A stretch of 64,000 nt of DNA from an uncultured Mycoplasmatota bacterium (GTDB lineage: Bacteria; Bacillota_I; Bacilli_A; RF39; UBA660): contig USGP01000005.1 of assembly GCA_900554315.1 (NCBI GenBank), forward strand, positions 1 through 64,000, read 5' to 3'. The position numbers and the translations under genes were made by a program. Every line of letters starts with the position of its first letter. Positions within the stretch are counted from its first letter, which is position 1. The notes beneath the pieces were generated by a model. That model did not search any database. It was not told where the DNA came from and saw nothing but the letters and a program-made list of their open reading frames with translations. Of this stretch, positions 58,876-64,000 are shown one piece after another.

Positions 58876-60966
58876 ATGAATTATAGTTATGCATATAAAT
58901 ATACATTTGGTGATGGAGATTATTTTGATGTTGATAGTGTTAATGATTTCTGTATGCGCCACCCTTATGTGAATAAATTGGTTGAGGTTGCGAATACTAG
59001 AGGAATTTCTTCTTCTGATTTAAAACGATTAGATCCATCTATTATGATAAGAATTGCTGGAGGGTATGATAAGTATCGTTTAGAACATGCTCCTCAATCT
59101 CAAGATTATTTATATTCTTCTGTTATTTATACTAGAAATGAAGCAATTAAAATTGTTGAAGAGATGGAAAAAATCGAGTCTGGTATTAGATCTAATTGGA
59201 GTGATTTACAAAAGGTTATTTATGTTTATGATTCTTTAAAATCTGGAGTGTTATATGATCCTAAATACGAAGAAAAATCATCTGATGAAATTCGAAGTTT
59301 AAGAGGATTAATTACCAAACAAACAGTGTGTGCTGGTTATTCATTGATGTTTAAAGAAATGATGGATCGATTGAATATTCCTTGTCAATATGTAGAGGGA
59401 CGTACTGAAAAAGGAACAGGTCATGCTTGGAATCTTGTTACGATAGATGGAAAATTATATCCTGTTGATGTTACTTTTGATAATTCTAGATATCAGGCTG
59501 GTTTCGATTCTACCTATTATTTTTTAGGACAAAATGTTGAGTCTTTTGCTAAAAATCATCGTCCACGTTCTTATGAGCCAGTTCAGGATTATCGTCATAC
59601 ACTTTCACAAATTAATTTAGATTTAATTCGTCAAATTTCTTCACAGTTTGATAGATCGAAAACTTACACTAATAGTACCTATCTTATAGCTCGTCAGGAT
59701 GGTTCTCAATTTGTAATTTCTCAAGTTGGTAATTTTATTGCTGATGGTTATAAACTTAATCGATATTATTATTGTGATGTTTTACCTGATGGAACATTAA
59801 AAAATCCACAAATTTTCTTTAGTGAAAGTAATGTTATGGGATATAAAAAGAATCGAGATTTTGGTAAAAAGGTTCCTACTGGTTATGGAAATGTTTTATT
59901 TAATATTGTTTTCTCTAAAGAAAATATACAAGATTCTATTGATCGAGATACTATGTTTTTGGGAAATGTTACTAAAAAATCTTCCAGCAATCATAGTGAA
60001 GTTGTACAGAGCGTATCTGAAATCGAAAAGCCTGATGATTTGTTAACTCATCGTAGAGATAATATTCGAGTTTTTAAAAGAAGTGATGGTACTAGTTTTA
60101 TTGCAGAAAGAAGGACTTTTACTCAAAAACCTTGTGGATTCGATATATATAAATATGATATTTTTGAAATGGTGTTAGAAGATAATAAATATGTATTAAA
60201 GAAAAATACAGTATTTACAGAAAGAGACTTTTTTAATGATCCTAGATTAGATATGGTGGATGTGTTCTTAAGTAGAGCAAGATTGGATAGAAAAGTTAAT
60301 GAAGCTGGTAGTTATATTGGTTATTATGCAAGTGATAATCATAAGTATTATAATCCAGATTTAGTTGATTATTTTGATACTTCTAAGCGTATTAATGTAG
60401 ATGATTTGGTTGATTCTATAGAACCAAAGCCTCTTCCTACTTTTGATGAGATAAAGAATTTAGCTTCTCAATATGAGATATTTACTATATCTGGTAATCC
60501 TTTGGAGGAAGATTTTTCTAAATATAAAATTCGTGATATTAAAACGAAGGAAGTAGAGGAAAATCCGGAAATTGTTGAGAAAGCTATGTTTGCTAATATG
60601 TGGTTAACTGCTGCTGGTGTTAATTGGACTGCTGGTGATAAAAGAGTTGGAGATGTTTATGCTTTTAACTCTTCTGCAGAAGAAATTTATCATTCTATAT
60701 GTCAAGATATGACAAAACAAGTAGAGCAAGATGGGGTTATTGATACTGTTGGTATTTTTCGTGATATTAGTTCTCATTCTTTATATAAATATAATCAAGA
60801 AATTGTTGCTAATTTGTTTAGAACGCCTACTCAAGTACAATTCATTAATGATTTGGCACTTCGTTCTGTTGGTAAAAGCTCACAATCTAAAGTTCCAGAA
60901 CCATTATATTCTGTTGGATATGCTAGTAATTTAGCTTATTCTGTAAATAATCATGTTCAAAAATAG
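58876..60966 (+). CDS. Transglutaminase-like domain protein
   Basis: A 696-residue cytoplasmic protein (no signal peptide or membrane segment). The transglutaminase core lies at about residues 110-225, with catalytic Cys in KQTVCAGYSLMFKEMMDRL, His in GTGHAWNLVTIDG and Asp in YPVDVTFDN, so the triad is complete. The remaining 450 residues (beta-rich, then helical) match nothing I know. Bacterial members act as cysteine proteases, amidases or protein cross-linkers. The start is ATG at 58876 with GGTGAGTGAT upstream; a GTG 12 nt earlier is inside that site. Coupled to the LRR-like gene. Confidence 0.75.
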   Translation: MNYSYAYKYTFGDGDYFDVDSVNDFCMRHPYVNKLVEVANTRGISSSDLKRLDPSIMIRIAGGYDKYRLEHAPQSQDYLYSSVIYTRNEAIKIVEEMEKIESGIRSNWSDLQKVIYVYDSLKSGVLYDPKYEEKSSDEIRSLRGLITKQTVCAGYSLMFKEMMDRLNIPCQYVEGRTEKGTGHAWNLVTIDGKLYPVDVTFDNSRYQAGFDSTYYFLGQNVESFAKNHRPRSYEPVQDYRHTLSQINLDLIRQISSQFDRSKTYTNSTYLIARQDGSQFVISQVGNFIADGYKLNRYYYCDVLPDGTLKNPQIFFSESNVMGYKKNRDFGKKVPTGYGNVLFNIVFSKENIQDSIDRDTMFLGNVTKKSSSNHSEVVQSVSEIEKPDDLLTHRRDNIRVFKRSDGTSFIAERRTFTQKPCGFDIYKYDIFEMVLEDNKYVLKKNTVFTERDFFNDPRLDMVDVFLSRARLDRKVNEAGSYIGYYASDNHKYYNPDLVDYFDTSKRINVDDLVDSIEPKPLPTFDEIKNLASQYEIFTISGNPLEEDFSKYKIRDIKTKEVEENPEIVEKAMFANMWLTAAGVNWTAGDKRVGDVYAFNSSAEEIYHSICQDMTKQVEQDGVIDTVGIFRDISSHSLYKYNQEIVANLFRTPTQVQFINDLALRSVGKSSQSKVPEPLYSVGYASNLAYSVNNHVQK

Positions 60967-60976
60967 AGGTGGTAAA

Positions 60977-62050
60977 ATGGAAAAGTTTTATTTGGAAATT
61001 CCTAGTTTGGGTAGGAAAGAAGATGCAATTGATTATATTCAAGAATTTCATCAGTATCATTCAGCTATTAATGGTGTTGGTGGTCTAGATCGATATATAG
61101 AAGATTATGCTGGTTGGTTGGAAAAGTTGAAGCAAGATGCTACTCGAATTCCTAATGAGAAAAAGGTTCCAGCAAAAACGTATTTTTTGGTTAGACAAAA
61201 TGATTGCAAAATTGTTGGTATGATTAATATTCGTTTGACATTAAATGAACATTTGAAGAAGTTTGGAGGTCATATTGGATATAGTATTCGACCAACAGAA
61301 CGAGGAAAGGGATATAATAAAATAAATTTATATTTAGGATTAAAAATATGTCAGTCTCATGGCATATCTAAAGTTTTGATGGATGCAGATACAAATAATC
61401 CAGCATCATGGAAGACTATGGAAGCTTTGGGTGGTGTTTTTGTTAGGGAATACTATGATGATGAAGAAGCAAATTGTTATGTTAAAGATTATGAAATAAA
61501 TGTGGATCAGAGTTTACATGATTATGCACCTATTTATGAAAAAATGATATATTATGAAGATGAGGAAGTTTTTTCTTCTTCTCATATTTCTTTTGTGAAG
61601 CTTCAACATTCCTTGGTTGATGAGTATGTTAGGATGGTAAATGATCCAGATGTTAATAAGTTTATTTCTAAGCATTCTATTACTTATTCTATGGAAGCAG
61701 AAAAAGAGTGGATTCAGAAAAAATTAGATTCTAAAGCAACTATCTATTCTATGCTAGAAAAGAATAGTCATAGGTTTATTGGAAATATTGAACTAATGAG
61801 AGTTGAAAATCAAGAAGGAGAGTTGGGTATTTGTATTACTCCTCTTATGCAAAATAAACATTATGGACGGGAAGCATTAACAGCATTTGTCAATTATTGT
61901 TTTGAAACATTTCATTTAAATCGCATATATTTAAAAGCTTATAGTCATAATAAAAGAGCAATTCATGTTTATCAATTAGTAGGATTTCAAATGTATCAAG
62001 AGTCATCTGATGAGGTTTGTATGGAGATTAGAAAAAATAATGCAAAATAA
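60977..62050 (+). CDS. Tandem GNAT acetyltransferase (two GNAT domains)
   Basis: A 357-residue protein with two acetyltransferase domains in one chain. The N-terminal domain (about residues 1-175) has IVGMINIRLTL, IGYSIRPTERGKGYNKINLYLGL with the acetyl-CoA loop (R-x-x-x-x-G-Y) and DADTNNPASWKTMEALGG. The C-terminal domain (about 190-350) has FIGNIELMRV, LGICITPLMQNKHYGREALTAFV and YLKAYSHNKRAIHVYQLVGFQ, like RimJ/RimL. Both look intact. The substrates may be proteins or small molecules. Start at 60977 after AGAGGTGG; the end overlaps the next gene by 11 nt. Confidence 0.8.
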   Translation: MEKFYLEIPSLGRKEDAIDYIQEFHQYHSAINGVGGLDRYIEDYAGWLEKLKQDATRIPNEKKVPAKTYFLVRQNDCKIVGMINIRLTLNEHLKKFGGHIGYSIRPTERGKGYNKINLYLGLKICQSHGISKVLMDADTNNPASWKTMEALGGVFVREYYDDEEANCYVKDYEINVDQSLHDYAPIYEKMIYYEDEEVFSSSHISFVKLQHSLVDEYVRMVNDPDVNKFISKHSITYSMEAEKEWIQKKLDSKATIYSMLEKNSHRFIGNIELMRVENQEGELGICITPLMQNKHYGREALTAFVNYCFETFHLNRIYLKAYSHNKRAIHVYQLVGFQMYQESSDEVCMEIRKNNAK

Positions 62051-62690
62051 AATCGTTATTTTTGATTGGGGTGGCGTTATACTACATACTTATCCTGATT
62101 CTAATAGTGATAGAGATGCTATTGTTAGAACGATTCAGCATTTTCAATCTTCTTTTAGTTCAGAAGAGGCTTGGAATCTTTATCGTGATACATTGAGAGA
62201 TGAAAATAATGTTATCATTAGTGTTCAAAATGATGAAGAAAGTAAGAAAAAGTGGGTTCAAAGAATTTGTAATGCTGGTAATTTTCATACTTCTATGGAT
62301 GAATTTAGTAATGTGTTTAGTGCTGAATATTTAAAAACAGATTATTATCAAGATGTTGTTCATTATATTTATTCTTTAAAAGACAAATGTAAAATTGGTT
62401 TGTTTTCTGATTTGATTTATGCCTGTTATCCTGCTTTAGCTAAACAGTTAGATTTATCTAGTTTTGATTATGTTTGGTTATCTTATATGACTCACAGTCA
62501 TAAAAGTAGTGAGGATGCTTTTAGCCTGGTGGAACAGGATTTACAATTAAATCCTAAAGATATTATGTTTATTGATGATACTTCTATAAATATAGAAAAT
62601 GCTGCTAAAAGAGGGTGGAATACTTGCCAGGCTAAAGGATATGAGCTTGATAAGATTCAGAAATCAATCTCTGAATTTTTAGGTTTGTAA
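62040..62690 (+). CDS. HAD-family hydrolase
   Basis: A 216-residue phosphatase-like enzyme of HAD subfamily I. Motif I is IFDWGGVI (nucleophile Asp near residue 9), motif II is in KIGLFSDL, and motifs III/IV are in HKSSEDAF and MFIDDTSINIENAAKRGW. The cap is helical and inserted after motif I. The pattern resembles YihX-type sugar phosphatases. Start at 62040, overlapping the preceding gene by 11 nt; last gene of the operon, with no clear terminator before the next promoter. Confidence 0.85.
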   Translation: MQNKIVIFDWGGVILHTYPDSNSDRDAIVRTIQHFQSSFSSEEAWNLYRDTLRDENNVIISVQNDEESKKKWVQRICNAGNFHTSMDEFSNVFSAEYLKTDYYQDVVHYIYSLKDKCKIGLFSDLIYACYPALAKQLDLSSFDYVWLSYMTHSHKSSEDAFSLVEQDLQLNPKDIMFIDDTSINIENAAKRGWNTCQAKGYELDKIQKSISEFLGL

Positions 62691-62700
62691 TTCTTCTAAA

Positions 62701-62729
62701 TTGACAAATCTTTGATATTGTGTTATTAT
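62701..62729 (+). promoter_or_regulatory. Near-consensus promoter of a 27-codon gene
   Basis: TTGACA (62701-62706), exactly 17 nt, TATTAT (62724-62729), with TGT directly before the -10 (extended -10). Confidence 0.85.
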
Positions 62730-62758
62730 TTAATTACTTTTTGAAAGGGAGAATTTTT

Positions 62759-62842
62759 ATGTTAAGCAATCAATTGACGACAACTGTTTATACGACAAAA
62801 AAATCAATTATTTCGATTGATTGTTTTAGCATTGTTAAATAA
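62759..62842 (+). CDS. 27-residue Thr-rich small peptide upstream of the thrS T-box
   Basis: ATG at 62759, stop TAA at 62840-62842, with GAAAGGGAG upstream. The peptide has five Thr in two clusters (TTT, TT), a Lys pair, a Ser/Ile-rich end and one Cys. It is framed by a near-consensus promoter and a perfect terminator, about 100 nt before the thrS T-box promoter. Within the coding region, CAATCAAT (62767-62774) and AATCAAT (62802-62808) can each pair with ATTGATT (62816-62822), giving two exclusive hairpins. It may be a leader peptide, a small regulatory peptide, or part of an sRNA. Too short for family recognition. Confidence 0.5.
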   Translation: MLSNQLTTTVYTTKKSIISIDCFSIVK

Positions 62843-62874
62843 AGTATAAGTAAGAATATTTATATTGTTATTAC

Positions 62875-62908
62875 AAAGTCTATTACAATCCAGTAATAGA
62901 CTTTTTTG
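62875..62908 (+). terminator. Strong rho-independent terminator after the 27-codon gene
   Basis: AAAGTCTATTAC (62875-62886) pairs with GTAATAGACTTT (62893-62904), 12 bp, loop AATCCA, followed by T. Confidence 0.92.
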
Positions 62909-62936
62909 TAAATTTTGTTGTAGATGATGATATAAT
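62906..62936 (+). promoter_or_regulatory. Probable promoter of the thrS T-box leader
   Basis: TATAAT (62931-62936) is a perfect -10. The best -35, TTGTAA (62906-62911), is 19 nt upstream, a long spacing. Confidence 0.45.
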
Positions 62937-62944
62937 ATTAATAT

Positions 62945-63150
62945 AAAGACTATGATATAGGACATGATATTTGAGTATTTATTTTTTAGAGAGTTATCGG
63001 TTGGTGTAAGATAATAAATAAACTTAATTATTACTACCTATTAAGTTGCTTAGGAAACTAAGATCCGTAGAAATACGGTTATCATAAATTAAGTAAAAAA
63101 AAGGATGGTACCGTCTATGATAGACTCCTAGAAGGTATCATCTTTTTTGT
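62945..63150 (+). ncRNA. T-box riboswitch, probably tRNA-Thr responsive
   Basis: AGAGAG (62990-62995), the GGTTGGTG apical region (62999-63006) and the T-box AGGATGGTACCGTC (63102-63115) are in order. A terminator hairpin pairs GGATGGTACC with GGTATCATC (63134-63142), then T. Stem I pairs TTATC with GATAA around the apex and TATTTATT with AATAAATA below; the next loop contains ACT (63022-63024), a threonine codon, the likely specifier. The gene that follows encodes threonyl-tRNA synthetase, which agrees. The specifier position is inferred. Confidence 0.92.
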
Positions 63151-63166
63151 TTAAGGAGATGGTTAA

Positions 63167-63211
63167 ATGACGGAAAGTGATACGATGAACTCCCATTCAA
63201 AAAGTAAATAA
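63167..63211 (+). CDS. 14-codon mini-ORF between the T-box terminator and thrS
   Basis: ATG at 63167, with TTAAGGAGAT ideally spaced upstream, stop TAA at 63209-63211. The peptide starts MTESDTM and is polar with two Thr (both ACG). It ends 17 nt before the thrS start and lies in a different frame, so it is not an N-terminal extension of ThrS. It may be a translated leader that couples to thrS or a remnant of an earlier gene. Confidence 0.4.
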   Translation: MTESDTMNSHSKSK

Positions 63212-63228
63212 AAGAAAGAAGGAAAAGT

Positions 63229-64000
63229 ATGTTAAATGAAAAAGGTGCCGAATTACTAAAAAGGGTAATTCAAAATAAATATAAAGATATCAGTTTAGAT
63301 AGTTTATATGCTGATGATAATGAATTTTATTATGAATTTAAGATTCATGAAGTGATTAGTGAAAATGATTTTGGAAATTTGGAAGAAGAAATTCAAAAAT
63401 TAGATTCTAGTATTTATGTTAAGCTTTTAAGAGTTAGTGGTGTATATTATGAAGGAAAAGCTGATAATGAGATGATTACTAGAATTTCTGGGAAATGTTT
63501 TTCTAGTTTGGATGAGTTAGAGAAGTATTCTGAATTCTTAAAAGAGGCAAAGGAACGAGATCATAGAAAAATTGGTCAAGAGTTAGATTTATTTTGTTTT
63601 TCTGATTATGTTGGAGCAGGGCTTCCTTTGTATACTCCTAGAGGTACTATTGTAAAAGATGAGTTACAAAAAGAGATTGAAAGAGTCTGTCGTCAATATG
63701 GATTTCAGAAAGTTAGTTGCCCTTCTCTTGCAGATATTTCATTATTTGAAACTTCAGGTCATGCTCAAAAATTTGATGATGAGTTATTTCGAGTAGAGTC
63801 TCCTAAAGGTCATCATTTTGTTTTAAAACCTGTTCAGTGCCCACATCATACTCAAATTTATGCTTCTAAAATAAGAAGTTATAAAGATTTACCGATTCGT
63901 TATATGGAAAGTGATAAACAATATCGAGCTGAACTTCCTGGAGCGGTAGGCGGTCTTTCTCGTGTTTATGCTATTACTGTTGAAGATGGACATTCTTTTT
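63229..64000 (+). CDS. thrS: Threonyl-tRNA synthetase, divergent, partial at window edge
   Basis: 257 codons are visible before the sequence ends. The class II core is clear: KIGQELDLFCFSDYVGAGLPLYTPRG, ETSGHAQKFDDELF, the zinc Cys in LKPVQCPHHTQIYASK, YRAELPGAVGGLSRVYAITVEDGH with the second zinc ligand His. The N-terminal TGS domain is absent: in frame upstream there is a stop at 63205. The editing region is short, and where normal ThrS has HSTAHLLA with two catalytic His this protein reads EKGAELLKRVIQ, so proofreading of Ser-tRNA-Thr is probably lost. ATG at 63229 follows AGAAGGAAA. It is controlled by a T-box. Confidence 0.9.
   Translation, partial: MLNEKGAELLKRVIQNKYKDISLDSLYADDNEFYYEFKIHEVISENDFGNLEEEIQKLDSSIYVKLLRVSGVYYEGKADNEMITRISGKCFSSLDELEKYSEFLKEAKERDHRKIGQELDLFCFSDYVGAGLPLYTPRGTIVKDELQKEIERVCRQYGFQKVSCPSLADISLFETSGHAQKFDDELFRVESPKGHHFVLKPVQCPHHTQIYASKIRSYKDLPIRYMESDKQYRAELPGAVGGLSRVYAITVEDGHSF

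Noticed and set aside
62759..62908. Classical Thr attenuator formed by the 27-codon peptide and its terminator
   Set aside because: The competing hairpins inside the ORF do not share an arm with the terminator at 62875, so the textbook switch cannot be drawn; a separate T-box already controls thrS. Kept only as an open question.
1..64000. TGA read as tryptophan, as in many Mollicutes
   Set aside because: TGA terminates many intact genes, including ATGA overlaps at 6740, 7675 and 26252, and conserved proteins end properly there.

Overview
The window is a strongly AT-rich, gene-dense stretch of a low-GC Gram-positive chromosome with no rRNA, tRNA, CRISPR array, prophage or insertion sequence that I could see. 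Ribosome binding sites of the AGGTGAT/GGAGG type, T-box leaders, a PrkC/PrpC pair with PASTA repeats, SpoVS, CotE, YlmH, RicA(YmcA)-like, YmfF/YmfH-like and CsoR genes all point to the Firmicutes, class Bacilli. The gene content suits an uncultured, gut-type, small-genome lineage better than a Bacillus, but the species cannot be named from the sequence. TGA is used as a stop (for example in several ATGA start/stop overlaps), so the standard code applies.

Layout. 1-5 kb: a membrane protein, two D,D-carboxypeptidases of different families (M15 and S11), a membrane-anchored SGNH hydrolase, lactate dehydrogenase, spoVS and a zinc-ribbon membrane protein. 6-9 kb: a serine-type T-box controlling a (p)ppGpp-hydrolase-like HD protein, an M19 dipeptidase and seryl-tRNA synthetase. 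9-16 kb: an SPFH/YdjI-like protein, an ankyrin-like protein, miaB-ricA, a zinc-dependent phospholipase C-like protein and cotE (the miaB-ricA-cotE order of Bacillus), then small orphan genes and a methyltransferase-like gene. 16-20 kb: rpsP-khpA and uppS-cdsA-rseP. 20-30 kb: priA ... fmt ... rlmN-prpC-prkC-rsgA-rpe, the Bacillus order with orphan genes where def and rsmB are expected. 30-36 kb: two paralogous membrane-anchored secreted-domain proteins, a 3D-domain wall protein with a WalR-like box, and tex.

35.7-43.6 kb is the most distinctive part: five consecutive genes for surface proteins that end in a VP[DN]T-type sorting signal, four of them paralogues sharing an almost constant C-terminal beta-sandwich domain and a divergent N-terminal domain, the fifth a beta-helix-like protein. 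No sortase gene lies in the window. 43.6-50 kb: ylmH, mutY-exoA, an ABC exporter, a GNAT acetyltransferase, a second methyltransferase-like gene and a dCMP-deaminase-like gene. 50-53 kb: a copper operon csoR-copA-(VOC protein)-copZ with an operator-like palindrome inside its promoter. 53-57 kb: a family 6 uracil/deoxyinosine glycosylase-like gene, the ymfF/ymfH M16 pair, and ASCH and TFIIB-type zinc-ribbon proteins. 58-62.7 kb: an unusual operon encoding a leucine-rich-repeat-like protein, a transglutaminase-like protein, a double GNAT acetyltransferase and a HAD hydrolase.

The right end holds a strong promoter driving a 27-residue Thr-rich peptide, a terminator, a threonine-type T-box, a 14-codon mini-ORF and the start of a divergent threonyl-tRNA synthetase that lacks the TGS domain and the editing-site histidines. 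Starts were placed mainly by Shine-Dalgarno spacing; several differ from the longest possible frame. Family assignments come from recognised motifs, not from database searches.
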